Shown piece after piece: positions 49,100 through 58,650 of a DNA stretch of 64,000 nt. Both the position numbers and the translations under genes were made by a program. The DNA is taken from assembly GCF_000344805.1 (NCBI RefSeq), contig NC_020453.1, positions 2,666,001 to 2,730,000 of the forward strand, read 5' to 3'. The first letter of the stretch is position 1, and every line of letters starts with the position of its first letter. The DNA comes from Bradyrhizobium oligotrophicum S58. Its GTDB lineage: Bacteria > Pseudomonadota > Alphaproteobacteria > Rhizobiales > Xanthobacteraceae. The notes under the pieces are model-generated. The model ran no database searches. It was given only the letters and a program-made list of their open reading frames with translations, and was not told the DNA's origin.

Positions 49100-52000
49100 A
49101 TGATCAAGCAGTTGATGTCGTCGCGCCGCTTTGCTCCGCTGTTCTGGGCGCAATTCTCGTCCGCGCTGAACGACAACGTCCTGAAGAATGCACTCGTCAT
49201 CATGCTGCTCTACGGCGCCGTTGCGGCGCATGGTGACGCGCTGGTGACCGTGGCCGGTGCGGTGTTCATTTTTCCCTTCTTCATCCTCTCCGGGCTTGGC
49301 GGCGAGCTTGCCGACAGATACGTCAAGGGAGTCGTCGCACGCCGATTGAAATTCGCAGAGATCTTCGCCGCGAGCTTCGCAGCGCTGGGCTTCTTCCTGC
49401 ATTCGGTCCCGCTGCTGTTCGTCGCCTTGGGCATGTTCGGGATCATTGCTGCGCTGTTCGGCCCGGTGAAATACGCCATGCTGCCGGACCAGTTGACGGT
49501 CGGCGAGCTAGCCACCGGCAACGCACTGGTGGAAGGCGCGACCTTCATGGCCATCCTGATCGGCACTATCGCCGGTGGCCAGCTGGTGTCGGGCTCCACC
49601 CACATGGGCTGGGTCGCGCTCGCGGTCATTGGACTCGCGTTGATCTCGTGGGCTTCGGCTGCGCGCATTCCGCACACGGCGCCGTCCGCGCCGGATCTCC
49701 GGATCACAGCCAATCCCTGGACGTCTACGTCGCATCTGCTGAAGTCGCTCTATGCTGCACCCCGGCTGTGGGATGGCATGGTGATCGTGTCGTGGTTCTG
49801 GCTGGTCGGCGCCGTCGTGCTGTCGCTGCTGCCGGCGCTGGTCAAGGAGGTCGTCGGCGGCACTGAGGGCGTCGTCACCCTGTGTCTGGCGACGTTCGCG
49901 ATCGGCATTGCGATCGGCTCGCTGTTCGCAGCGCATCTGAGCCACGTTCGTCCGAATCTGGCGTTGGTGCCGATCGGCGCCATCATGATGGGCCTGCTGG
50001 GCCTCGACCTCTCCTGGGCGATCGGCACGACCGAAGCCGCGAAGGAGATCACGCCAATGGCCTTCGTCGGATCGTGGGCGGGCGCACGCATGCTGATCGA
50101 TTTCGCCTTGTTCGCCTTCGGCGGCGGCCTGTTTGTGGTCCCCGCTTTCGCGGCCGTGCAAGCCTGGTCGGAGCCGACCGAGCGTGCCCGGGTCATTGCC
50201 GCCGGCAACGTGCTGCAGGCCGCCTTCATGGTGGTCGGCTCGTTGGGTGTGGCGGGCCTGCAGGCCGCGGGCGTTTCGATTGCCTGGATATTTTTCGGCC
50301 TCGCGCTGGCGAGCTTCGGCGCGGTCTGGTTCGTCCTCAACAAATGGGGCAAGGAGGGCGTGCGCGACTTCGGCGCGATGCTGTTCCGGGCGCTGTTCCG
50401 CACCGAGGTGCGCGGGCTGGAAAACCTGCCGCCGGTCGGCACGCGCATGCTGATCGCGCCGAACCATGTGAGCCTGATCGACGGCCCGTTGCTGCATGCG
50501 GTGCTGCCGATCGACGCGACCTTTGCGGTCGATACCGGCATCTCACAGGCGTGGTGGGCGAAGATCTTCCTCAAATTGGTGCGCCACATCACGATCGACC
50601 CGACCAAGCCGCTCGGCGCGCGCGACCTGATCAAGCTGGTCGCCGCCCAGGAGCCCGTGGTGATCTTCCCCGAAGGCCGCATCACGGTCTCGGGATCGCT
50701 CATGAAGGTCTATGACGGCACCGCCATGATCGCCGACAAGGCCGATGCGGTTGTCGTGCCTGTACGCATCGAGGGCGCGCAGCGTTCGCATCTTAGCTAT
50801 CTCAAGGACGGCCAGATCAAGCGCTCATGGTTTCCCAAAGTGACCGTGACGATCCTGCCGCCGGTGAAGCTCACCATCGATGCGGTGCTGAAGGGCAAGA
50901 CGCGCCGCAACGCGGCAGGAGCTGCGCTGCAGGACGTCATGATCGATGCCATGGTCAAGAACGCCATGCTCGATCGCACGCTGTTCGAAGCTTTGGCGCA
51001 TGCCCATCGCGACCACGACACCGGCAAGGTGATGATCGAGGATCCGCTCGGCACCAAGCTGACCTATCGCAAGCTGCTGCTCGGCTCCCAGGTGCTCAGC
51101 CGCAAGCTCGAGCTCGGCACCATCGTCGGCGAGAATATCGGCGTGTTGCTGCCGAACTCGGCCGGCGTTGCCGTCGTCTTCATGGCGCTGCAATCGATCG
51201 GGCGGGTGCCGGCGATGCTGAACTTCTCTGCTGGCCCGGTGAACGTGCTGGCGGCGATGAAGGCCGCGCAGGTCACGACGGTCCTCACCTCGCGCGCCTT
51301 CATCGAGAAGGGCAAGCTCGACAAGCTGATTGCGGCGATCGAGGGGCAGGCCCGTCTGGTCTACCTCGAGGACGTCAAGGCCTCGATCCGCTTCGCCGAC
51401 AAGATCAAGGGACTTCTCGACGGCACCAAGCCGCGCGTGGCCCGCAATGCGGACCATCCGGCCGTGATCCTGTTCACCTCCGGCTCGGAAGGCACGCCCA
51501 AGGGCGTCGTGCTGTCTCACCGCAATATCCTGGCCAATGCCGCCCAGGCGCTGGCGCGGGTCGATGCCAATGCCAACGATCTCGTGTTCAACGTTCTGCC
51601 CGTGTTCCACTCCTTCGGCCTCACCGGCGGCATGATGATGCCCATGTTGGCGGGTATTCCCATCTACATGTATCCGTCGCCGCTGCATTACCGGATCGTG
51701 CCTGAATTGATCTACCAGACCGGCGCCACCATTCTGTTCGGCACCGACACCTTCCTGACCGGCTATGCGCGCTCGGCCCATGCATATGATTTCCGCACCC
51801 TGCGGCTGGTCATCGCCGGCGCCGAGCCGGTCAAGGATCGCACCCGGCAGATCTACATGGAGCGCTATGGCATCCGCGTGCTCGAAGGCTATGGTGTCAC
51901 CGAGACCGCGCCGGTGCTGGCGATGAACACGCCGATGGCCAACCGTGTCGGCACCGTCGGCCGCCTGTCGCCGCTGATGGAGTACCGGCTCGACAAGGTG

Positions 52001-52525
52001 CCGGGTATCGAGGAGGGCGGCCGGCTTTCGGTGCGGGGTCCCAACGTCATGCTCGGCTATGTCAGAGCCGAAAACCCGGGCGTGCTGGAAGCGCTGCCCG
52101 ACGGCTGGCACGACACCGGCGACATCGTCACCATCGATGCGCAAGGCTTCATCACGATCAAAGGGCGCGCCAAGCGCTTTGCCAAGATCGCCGGCGAGAT
52201 GGTGTCGCTCACGGTGGTCGAGCAGATCGCTGCCGTGCTGTGGCCGCAAGCCGGCTCGGTCGCGGTGTCGATCCCGGATCAGCGCAAGGGCGAGCGGATC
52301 GTTCTGATCACGACACAGAAGGATGCCGAACGTTCGGCGATGCAGCGCCAGGCCAAGGCGCAGGGCGCGCCCGAACTCGCGGTGCCGGCCGTCGTGATGG
52401 TGGTCGACAAGATCCCGCTGCTCGGCTCCGGCAAGACCGACTATGTCGGCGCCAAGACGCTTGCAGAGGAGACCGCTGCTGCGCCCGGCTCGGAGAGCGA
52501 ACCGGAGAACCGAGAGGTCGCTTGA
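49100..52525 (+). CDS. aas: Aas-type MFS / acyltransferase / acyl-ACP synthetase
   Basis: A 1141-residue three-domain protein that re-imports and re-acylates lysophospholipids. Residues 1 to about 410 form an LplT-like MFS flippase (SSALNDNVLKNALVIMLLYGA); about 425-620 a PlsC acyltransferase with NHVSLIDG (N455-H456) and FPEGRIT; about 650-1125 an AMP-forming acyl-ACP/CoA synthetase (LFTSGSEGTPKGVVLSH, GYGVTETAPV, DGWHDTGDIV). In E. coli the first part is the separate LplT. Good AGGAAACG site before the ATG. Its stop overlaps the next start (TGATG). Confidence 0.93.
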   Translation: MIKQLMSSRRFAPLFWAQFSSALNDNVLKNALVIMLLYGAVAAHGDALVTVAGAVFIFPFFILSGLGGELADRYVKGVVARRLKFAEIFAASFAALGFFLHSVPLLFVALGMFGIIAALFGPVKYAMLPDQLTVGELATGNALVEGATFMAILIGTIAGGQLVSGSTHMGWVALAVIGLALISWASAARIPHTAPSAPDLRITANPWTSTSHLLKSLYAAPRLWDGMVIVSWFWLVGAVVLSLLPALVKEVVGGTEGVVTLCLATFAIGIAIGSLFAAHLSHVRPNLALVPIGAIMMGLLGLDLSWAIGTTEAAKEITPMAFVGSWAGARMLIDFALFAFGGGLFVVPAFAAVQAWSEPTERARVIAAGNVLQAAFMVVGSLGVAGLQAAGVSIAWIFFGLALASFGAVWFVLNKWGKEGVRDFGAMLFRALFRTEVRGLENLPPVGTRMLIAPNHVSLIDGPLLHAVLPIDATFAVDTGISQAWWAKIFLKLVRHITIDPTKPLGARDLIKLVAAQEPVVIFPEGRITVSGSLMKVYDGTAMIADKADAVVVPVRIEGAQRSHLSYLKDGQIKRSWFPKVTVTILPPVKLTIDAVLKGKTRRNAAGAALQDVMIDAMVKNAMLDRTLFEALAHAHRDHDTGKVMIEDPLGTKLTYRKLLLGSQVLSRKLELGTIVGENIGVLLPNSAGVAVVFMALQSIGRVPAMLNFSAGPVNVLAAMKAAQVTTVLTSRAFIEKGKLDKLIAAIEGQARLVYLEDVKASIRFADKIKGLLDGTKPRVARNADHPAVILFTSGSEGTPKGVVLSHRNILANAAQALARVDANANDLVFNVLPVFHSFGLTGGMMMPMLAGIPIYMYPSPLHYRIVPELIYQTGATILFGTDTFLTGYARSAHAYDFRTLRLVIAGAEPVKDRTRQIYMERYGIRVLEGYGVTETAPVLAMNTPMANRVGTVGRLSPLMEYRLDKVPGIEEGGRLSVRGPNVMLGYVRAENPGVLEALPDGWHDTGDIVTIDAQGFITIKGRAKRFAKIAGEMVSLTVVEQIAAVLWPQAGSVAVSIPDQRKGERIVLITTQKDAERSAMQRQAKAQGAPELAVPAVVMVVDKIPLLGSGKTDYVGAKTLAEETAAAPGSESEPENREVA

Positions 52526-53262
52526 TGGCATCACCGCGCCGGCGTCATCTGCAGAGCGGCCCCTGCGAAGCGGGGGTCGTGCTGCTGCATGGCATCGCCG
52601 GCAGGTCGTTGATGCTGCGCCCGTTGGAAAAGAAGCTGCAGCGCGCGGGCTTTGCCACGCTCAATCTTCAGTATGAAAGCCGCAAGAAGCCGCTCGAGCG
52701 TCTGGCGGAGGATATCCGGCCTGTCATCTCCGACTTCACGGCGCGGCTCGATGGTCCTGTCCACTTCGTGACCCATTCGATGGGCGGACTGCTGGCGCAG
52801 GTCTACATTGCCCGGCATCGTCCGGCGCGGCTCGGCCGCGTCGTCATGCTCGGCACGCCCAATGGCGGCAGCGAACTCGCCGACCGCTTGCAGAACGTCG
52901 GGCTCTACCGCGCCTATTTCGGCCCCGCCGGCCTGCAACTGATGACGACCAAGGATGCCACACTCGCATCCCTGCCATCGGCTGACTACGAGATCGGAGT
53001 CATTGCCGGGAACCGTTTCCTGGATCCGATCGCCGCGCTGTTCGTGCTGCCTTGGCCGAACGACGGCCGGGTGTCGGTCGAGAGCTGCAAGCTTGCCGAG
53101 ATGACGGACTACACGACGGTCAAAGCCTCTCATATGGGCCTGCTGGTGCATCCGACATCGTTCCGGCAGACGGTCGCGTTCCTGCGCAACGGCCAGTTTG
53201 AGCCCGCTCGCCCGCTGCTGCGCGGCGTCATTGCCGAGATCGGCCGCCGGGTGGCCAGCTGA
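52525..53262 (+). CDS. Lipase-like alpha/beta hydrolase
   Basis: A 245-residue hydrolase. The oxyanion region is VVLLHGIAGRSLML, the nucleophile elbow is VTHSMGGLLAQ, and a later TVKASHMGLLVH supplies the probable catalytic His. It resembles short triacylglycerol-lipase/PGAP1-like esterases. No signal peptide is seen. The ATG overlaps the stop of aas, so the two are translationally coupled; it may release fatty acids or lysolipids that Aas handles. Confidence 0.82.
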   Translation: MASPRRRHLQSGPCEAGVVLLHGIAGRSLMLRPLEKKLQRAGFATLNLQYESRKKPLERLAEDIRPVISDFTARLDGPVHFVTHSMGGLLAQVYIARHRPARLGRVVMLGTPNGGSELADRLQNVGLYRAYFGPAGLQLMTTKDATLASLPSADYEIGVIAGNRFLDPIAALFVLPWPNDGRVSVESCKLAEMTDYTTVKASHMGLLVHPTSFRQTVAFLRNGQFEPARPLLRGVIAEIGRRVAS

Positions 53263-53334
53263 CGCAAGTTTTCCTTGCTTGCTGCGGCTATGCCGCCACA
53301 ATCTCGTATCTGATCCCAAGAGACAGGCAAGGCG

Positions 53335-54114
53335 ATGACCGACGACAGCGTGATCCTCGACAAGCGCGGGCAAGCCCTCTGGATCACCATCAACCGTCCC
53401 GAGAAGCGCAATGCCCTGAATGGTGACGTGATAGCCGGGATCGTGCGCGGCTATCGTCAGGCGCATGACGATCCTGAGGTGCGCGTGATCGTGCTGACGG
53501 GAGCAGGAGACAAGGCGTTCTGCGCCGGGGCCGATCTGCAGAACTCCGGTGCCGCCTTCGCGATGGATTTCTCGCGTCCCAATGTCGACTATGCCGATCT
53601 GCTCAGGCTGTCGCAGAATGCCACCAAGCCCGCCATCGCGCGGGTCGGCGGCGTCTGCATGGCCGGCGGCATGGGGCTTCTCTGCATGACCGACACGGCG
53701 GTGGCGGCCGATCACGTTGTCTTCGGCCTGCCGGAGGTGAAGGTCGGCGTGTTCCCGATGCAGGTGCTGAGCCTGCTGCAGAACATCGCGCCGCCACGGC
53801 TCGTCAACGAATGGGCACTGACGGGGGAGCCGTTCGATGCCAAGGCGGCGCAGGCCGCTGGCCTGCTCAACTACATCGTGCCTGCGGCCGAGCTCGACGC
53901 CAAGATCGATTGGCTGATCGGCCGTCTCGTCGACAAGTCGCCGACCGCGATCCGCCGCGGCAAATATGCCATGCGCGCGATTGCCGCGATGTCGTTCGAC
54001 GAGGCCATCGCCTATCTCGAAAGCCAGATCGCGCTGCTGGCAATGACGGAGGATGCCAAGGAAGGGCTCAAGGCGTTCGCCGAGAAGCGCAAGCCGGTGT
54101 GGACTGGGAAGTAG
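53335..54114 (+). CDS. Enoyl-CoA hydratase/isomerase family protein
   Basis: A 259-residue crotonase-fold enzyme. Marks are ALWITINRPEKRNALNGDVI, the oxyanion-forming AFCAGADLQN and GGVCMAGGMGLLCMTD, with E in LPEVKVGVFPMQ at one catalytic position. The specific acyl-CoA substrate is not evident. It follows the hydrolase by 72 bases and may belong to the same lipid-handling transcript. Confidence 0.88.
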   Translation: MTDDSVILDKRGQALWITINRPEKRNALNGDVIAGIVRGYRQAHDDPEVRVIVLTGAGDKAFCAGADLQNSGAAFAMDFSRPNVDYADLLRLSQNATKPAIARVGGVCMAGGMGLLCMTDTAVAADHVVFGLPEVKVGVFPMQVLSLLQNIAPPRLVNEWALTGEPFDAKAAQAAGLLNYIVPAAELDAKIDWLIGRLVDKSPTAIRRGKYAMRAIAAMSFDEAIAYLESQIALLAMTEDAKEGLKAFAEKRKPVWTGK

Positions 54115-54202
54115 AGAACTGGTCATTGCGGGCCAATCGTTCGCGAGAATGCGCGCCCAGATGACTGCATTCGAGGCAAGCATGGCTCCCAAACTTGGAT
54201 CG

Positions 54203-55498
54203 CTAAGCAATTCGCATCGGCTGGCGTTTGCCATACATCAGGCTGCGCCATAGCCATTCGACCGGACCGAAGCGAAAATACGCCAGCCACCACCGGCTCG
54301 TGATCGCCTGCAGAACGTAGGCAATGATGCCGAGGCCAAGCGCGAGCGAGACGCTGACGCGGCCGAACAGGCCGAAGCCGTAGCCGTAGAACACGAAGCT
54401 GAAGATCACGGACTGCATGAGGTAGTTGGTGAAGGCCATGCGGCCAAGCGGGGCGGCCCAACCGAGGAGGCGGAGGCCCCATGCGGTGCTAGCAGCTACC
54501 AGGATCAGGGCGCCGTAAGCGAGCGCCAGACTGACGGTCACGACCGATGGCCCGGCGTCGATGGTGACAGCAAGTCCGGCCAGCGCAGTCAGCAGGAGCG
54601 GCTCGCGGTGATGGCGCACATCGCGCAATACTCCGCAGCGCCAGATCACGATACCGGCGAGAAAAAGACCGATCGTGCGTGGAAAGACCCACAGGTGCAG
54701 CGGGGCGATGGTGCTGATCTCGGACAGCCGGAAAGCGAGCACCTGCGAGAAGCTGCCCAGCGCGTAGACACGACCGGCATCGGTCGCATGCTGCATCATC
54801 CAGGCAGAGCTCGGCAGGGGCATCAGCCGGACCAGCCAGCCGGAGAAATAGAGGCCGAGCAGCGCGAGGCTGCTCGCGGTCACCAGCCAGCGAGGTGCGT
54901 ACAGGAATGGCAGCACAATCAGGCCGGCGAGCGCATATTCGGTCAGGATATCGCCGTTCCACAGCAGCGTCAGGTGCAGCAGGCCGATGGCGAGCAGGAC
55001 CAGCAACCGCCGGAGCAGCAGGGTGAAACGTCGCTGCGGGGCGATCCGGTCGAACTGCATCGCCATCCCGATGCCGAACAACAGCGAGAACAGGGCGAAG
55101 GCCTTCATGGAGACGCCGCGCTCGAGGACATCTTCAACAGCGCGATTGAAGGGCGAGTCGCCCATGACTACCCACAACAGCGCAACGATGTCCGGCGACA
55201 GCGATCCGGCGAAGAAGGTCGTTCCGGCCTCGTGCATTCTCAGCGCCGGCAGGAACTGCCGGAAGATCGACACCCGGAATTCAAACACGACGTTGACGGC
55301 CATGACGCCGAACAGGGCGAGGCCACGGAGGATGTCGAGGCTGATGAGACGGTCTGCGGCGGCGATCGGGAGCGGCAGGCTTGGCGTGCTGTCGTGATCT
55401 ACGGGAGCTATCAAATCGACCTCGGCGGGTACGATGCCTTGCCGGCGCGCGAGAGAAGCAGATCGGAGCCGGTCTGCGGATGTGGAGCAGTGGGACAC
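54203..55498 (-). CDS. DUF418 membrane protein
   Basis: A 431-residue integral membrane protein with about ten helices. It starts the family domain with RLISLDILRGLALFGVMAVN and ends with the DUF418 block (LGRMAFTNYLMQSVIFSFVFYGYGFGL). The family is related to membrane acyltransferases; its function is unknown. The GTG at 55498 lies inside a 19-base palindrome, so the true start may be further in (the first about 45 residues look non-conserved). Confidence 0.82.
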   Translation of the reverse strand: MSHCSTSADRLRSASLARRQGIVPAEVDLIAPVDHDSTPSLPLPIAAADRLISLDILRGLALFGVMAVNVVFEFRVSIFRQFLPALRMHEAGTTFFAGSLSPDIVALLWVVMGDSPFNRAVEDVLERGVSMKAFALFSLLFGIGMAMQFDRIAPQRRFTLLLRRLLVLLAIGLLHLTLLWNGDILTEYALAGLIVLPFLYAPRWLVTASSLALLGLYFSGWLVRLMPLPSSAWMMQHATDAGRVYALGSFSQVLAFRLSEISTIAPLHLWVFPRTIGLFLAGIVIWRCGVLRDVRHHREPLLLTALAGLAVTIDAGPSVVTVSLALAYGALILVAASTAWGLRLLGWAAPLGRMAFTNYLMQSVIFSFVFYGYGFGLFGRVSVSLALGLGIIAYVLQAITSRWWLAYFRFGPVEWLWRSLMYGKRQPMRIA

Positions 55499-55513
55499 CT
55501 TGGGTCAAGGTGT
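55495..55513. promoter_or_regulatory. 19-bp perfect palindrome between divergent genes
   Basis: ACACCTTG-GGT-CAAGGTGT has perfect 8-base arms. It lies between the DUF418 gene (minus) and the GNAT gene (plus, start 55557), overlapping the nominal DUF418 start codon. It is a likely operator for an unknown regulator. Confidence 0.5.
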
Positions 55514-55556
55514 TGTTGATGATGGACACCGGCGCTGATGAACTTAGGATAGGGCC

Positions 55557-56429
55557 ATGACGTCATCCGGCACCGCTGCAACCGACGATCTTATCATCCG
55601 GGCAATGCGTCCCGAGGAGATTCCGCTCGTCCTCGATTGGGCGGCGGCAGAGGGCTGGAATCCCGGTCTGTCCGATGCGGTGTGCTTTGCGGTGGTCGAT
55701 CCCGAAGGCTTTCTCGTGGCCGAGCGCGACGGCGTGACGGTGGCGACGGTCTCTTGCGTAAACTATGACGACCGTTTCGCTTTCCTCGGCTGCTACATCG
55801 TGCGTCCTGACATGCGCGGGCGCGGCTACGGCCTGCGGCTCTGGCACGCCGCCATCGCGCATGCGGGATCGCGTATCATCGGGCTCGACGGCGTGGTCGC
55901 GCAGCAGGACAACTACCGCAGATCTGGCTTCAGATATGCCTATGCCAATGTCCGTTACGGAGGGAAGGTGGCGGCACCGCTGCCGGCGGCAGCGCGATCG
56001 GACATCGTTCCCCTGAGAGAGGTGTCGCTGGCGGACATCGAGGCGTCCGACGCGGCTGTCTTTCCGGCACCGCGCCGCGCGTTCCTGCAGGCCTGGATTG
56101 GGGTCCCTGCGCATGTTGGCCGCGCGCTGATCCGCGACGGTGGGCTTGCCGCCTGGGGCGTGATCCGGCCGTGCCGCACAGGCTACAAGATCGGTCCGCT
56201 GGTCGCGCAGAGGCGCGCTGATGCCGAAGCCATCGCCTCGGCTCTGCTGAGCGTGGCGGGCGACTCCGAGGTCTTCCTCGACGTTCCTGCGATCAATCCG
56301 GAGGCGGTGGCGCTTGTCGAGAATCTTGGCCTCAAACCCGTGTTCGAAACCGCGCGCATGTACACCGGTCCGATCCTGCCGCTGCGGATCGATCAGGTGT
56401 TCGGTGTCACTACCTTCGAGCTCGGTTAG
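55557..56429 (+). CDS. GNAT acetyltransferase with C-terminal second domain
   Basis: A 290-residue protein. The N-terminal GNAT domain has motif A CYIVRPDMRGRGYGLRLWHAA; the C-terminal half (VGRALIRDGGLAAWGVIRPCRTGYKIGPLVAQ, then ALVENLGLKPVFETARMYTG) matches the second acetyltransferase-like domain of two-domain GNATs. The substrate is unknown. Its end overlaps the VOC gene by 4 bases in convergent orientation. Confidence 0.85.
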   Translation: MTSSGTAATDDLIIRAMRPEEIPLVLDWAAAEGWNPGLSDAVCFAVVDPEGFLVAERDGVTVATVSCVNYDDRFAFLGCYIVRPDMRGRGYGLRLWHAAIAHAGSRIIGLDGVVAQQDNYRRSGFRYAYANVRYGGKVAAPLPAAARSDIVPLREVSLADIEASDAAVFPAPRRAFLQAWIGVPAHVGRALIRDGGLAAWGVIRPCRTGYKIGPLVAQRRADAEAIASALLSVAGDSEVFLDVPAINPEAVALVENLGLKPVFETARMYTGPILPLRIDQVFGVTTFELG

Positions 56430-56788
56430 CTCCTTACGGGCCGCGCAAAGCTCAGCTCGTGACCGTCGGGATCGGTGAGGTGAAAATAGCGCTCGCCCCA
56501 TTCGGCATCGCGTGGCGTTGTCGACGGCGAGAAGCCGGCCGCCACCGCCCTGGCGTGGACGGTATCGACATCGGTAACGTGGAAGATGATGCGGCCCCAC
56601 CAGCTCCATTGCTTGTCCTTGGGCATGACGATCAGGTTGAGAAAACCAGACCCGACCCGAAAGCTCGTGAAGGCCGTGTCACCGCCGCCGTGGGCGATGT
56701 CGTCGAAGCCGAGTGCGCAATAGAAGGCGACCGCGCGGGCCATGTCGTGGGTTGCGATCGTGATCGCGCTGATGCTCTCGATGGTCAT
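56426..56788 (-). CDS. VOC-family (glyoxalase-fold) protein
   Basis: A 120-residue vicinal-oxygen-chelate protein: ISAITIATHDMARAVAFYCALGF, a middle WWGRIIFHVTDVDTVHARAVAAGF, and end YFHLTDPDGHELSFARP with the metal-binding Glu. It could be a lyase, dioxygenase or resistance-type binding protein. The ATG at 56788 (MTIESI) is preferred to a longer frame. Confidence 0.82.
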   Translation of the reverse strand: MTIESISAITIATHDMARAVAFYCALGFDDIAHGGGDTAFTSFRVGSGFLNLIVMPKDKQWSWWGRIIFHVTDVDTVHARAVAAGFSPSTTPRDAEWGERYFHLTDPDGHELSFARPVRS

Positions 56789-56873
56789 GAACAACTCCGA
56801 GCCCGAGGGAAACCGCGACACAGAGAAGCGCCGCTCATGCTCGTTGCGCAAGAGCTTCGACCCGGTGATCTAT

Positions 56874-57878
56874 TCAACGCCAGCGCCGCCTGCTTGCCGC
56901 TGCTCCCAGCGCAAAGAACAATGCTGCGCCGAGCGCGACCGTCGCGGCGCGTGCGACATCGCCCGGCACCAGCAGGGCGTGCTGCGCCGCGCCCCGGCTG
57001 AAAGAGCCGCGGGTCCGGTGCAGGCGCGTCACCGGATGGTGGAGATTGTCAGTGCGGTCTGGCACCAGCGGCACGTCGGTCTGCTGCCCGGCGATGGCCT
57101 TGGCCGCGAGGTAACGATCGAGCAGAGCGGGCGCGACCGTGTTGCCAAGGATCGTGAGCAGCGTCGGCCAGCCGATCCAGTATTCGCGAAAGCCGCCATT
57201 GGCGACGCGATAGATGGCATCTGCGATCACCTCCGGCTCGACAGGCCGGCCCATCGGCCGCGGCGCATGCGCAAGGTGGGCGCGGGCCCAATCGAATTGC
57301 GGCGTGTTTACCGCCGGCAGATCGACGATGCTGAGCGTGATACCCGATCGCTCGTGCATCAGCTCGGCGCGCAGCGAGTCGGTGAAGCCGCGGATCGCAT
57401 GCTTGGCGCCGCAATAGGCCGCCTGCAGCGGAATGCCTCGATAGGCGAGTGCCGAGCCGATCTGGATGATGCGGCCCTCGCCGCGCCGGCGCATCGAGCG
57501 CAGCGCCGCCATCGTGCCGTACACGAAGCCGAGATAGGTGACCTCGGTCACCCTGCGGAATTCATCCGGCGTGATGTCGGCCACGGTCGAGAACACGGTT
57601 TCCATCGCATCGTTGATCCAGATGTCGACGGGGCCGAGCCGCTGCTCCAGCCGCTCGGATGCCGAGAACAGCGCCTGTGCATCGGCGACATCCACAGCCT
57701 CGTATTCGGCGTGCGCAAAGCGCGCCTGCAATTCGCGCTGAACATCACGCAATGCCTCTTCGTCTCGCGCGATCAGTCCGATGCGATCGCCTGCGTCGCC
57801 GAAGCGCCTGGCGATGGCGCGGCCCACGCCGGCGGAGGCGCCGGTGATGATGATGGTGCGAGCTGGTTTCCGAGGCAT
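56874..57878 (-). CDS. SDR-family oxidoreductase with C-terminal membrane segment
   Basis: A 334-residue short-chain dehydrogenase: cofactor site TIIITGASAGVGRAIA, NDA-type loop DIWINDAMETVF, catalytic Ser (IQIGSALAYRG) and Y-x3-K (YCGAKHAIRG). The extra C-terminal region ends with a hydrophobic stretch (AATVALGAALFFALGAAA), suggesting a membrane anchor. The ATG at 57878 (MPRKPART) precedes the fold directly. The substrate is unknown. Confidence 0.87.
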   Translation of the reverse strand: MPRKPARTIIITGASAGVGRAIARRFGDAGDRIGLIARDEEALRDVQRELQARFAHAEYEAVDVADAQALFSASERLEQRLGPVDIWINDAMETVFSTVADITPDEFRRVTEVTYLGFVYGTMAALRSMRRRGEGRIIQIGSALAYRGIPLQAAYCGAKHAIRGFTDSLRAELMHERSGITLSIVDLPAVNTPQFDWARAHLAHAPRPMGRPVEPEVIADAIYRVANGGFREYWIGWPTLLTILGNTVAPALLDRYLAAKAIAGQQTDVPLVPDRTDNLHHPVTRLHRTRGSFSRGAAQHALLVPGDVARAATVALGAALFFALGAAASRRRWR

Positions 57879-57922
57879 GTCCGATTCTCCATGCGCCCCG
57901 CCGTACAAACGTGCAGCGGCCG

Positions 57923-58111
57923 TCAATGTTTCGGGCGCCCACGATCGCGCCGATGAACCCCCGGTAAGCTGCTGTCAGGCCCGGGCTGGGCTGTCGCGCC
58001 TGTCTTTTGGAACCGCGTATTGAGCGCGATCTCGCGGACACCATCGTCGCGCTTGGCGTCGGCCTCATGGTTCTCGGCCAGCGCCGGTGCCGGCGCCGGA
58101 ATCTGGGTCAT
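57923..58111 (-). CDS. Possible small protein of unknown function
   Basis: A 62-codon frame (MTQIPAPAPALAENHEADAK...) with AGGAAGCCGC before the ATG. The product is hydrophilic and shows no family. It is plausible because of the ribosome-binding site and position upstream of the SDR gene, but may be spurious. Confidence 0.35.
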   Translation of the reverse strand: MTQIPAPAPALAENHEADAKRDDGVREIALNTRFQKTGATAQPGPDSSLPGVHRRDRGRPKH

Positions 58112-58179
58112 GCGGCTTCCTCGGTTCGGTGACGAGGGAAGCAGCGAGTTGTCGAAAGGTTGCTAAGGCGCGACCGAGC

Positions 58180-58608
58180 TCAGCCCGGATTGGCCTTGAG
58201 GCCGGCGGCCTCGATGCCGGCGATGGCGCAGATCTCGTCATTGTCGGAGGTATCGCCGGAGACGCCGACCGCGCCGAGCAGGTTCGCGCCGTCCAGGATC
58301 AGAACGCCGCCAGGCACCGGCACCATGCGGCCCTGCGCCAGCGTGTTCACGGCATCGATGAAATAAGCCTGCTCCTGCGCACGCTGGAACAGAGCGCGGG
58401 AGCCGAGGCCGAGGGCCAGCGCGCCATAGGCCTTGCCATGCGCGACCTCGGCCCGCATCAGGCTGGTGCCGTCCTGCGCCGCGGCGGCCTTCAGGCAGCC
58501 CCGTGCATCCAGCACCATGACGGCGAGCGGCTTGAGCTTCTTCTCGACGCCCTTGGCGAGCGTGGCATCGAGGATCTTGCGGGCGGTGTCGAGCGTGAGG
58601 TCGGTCAT
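58180..58608 (-). CDS. glcG: GlcG/HbpS-type protein
   Basis: A 142-residue protein: LTLDTARKILDATLAKGVEKKLKPLAVMVLDARGCLKAAAAQDG, then GGVLILDGANLLGAVGVSGDTSDNDEICAIAGI. This is the GlcG fold, found in glycolate-oxidase operons and as haem-binding HbpS; its role is not settled. ATG at 58608 is the family start; the upstream frame runs into a palindromic repeat. It lies 160 bases downstream of the GlcD-GlcF-like oxidase and is probably cotranscribed. Confidence 0.82.
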   Translation of the reverse strand: MTDLTLDTARKILDATLAKGVEKKLKPLAVMVLDARGCLKAAAAQDGTSLMRAEVAHGKAYGALALGLGSRALFQRAQEQAYFIDAVNTLAQGRMVPVPGGVLILDGANLLGAVGVSGDTSDNDEICAIAGIEAAGLKANPG

Positions 58609-58650
58609 GGCGTGTCCTTTGTGTTCAAGAATAATGAGGTGGCTCTGGCC

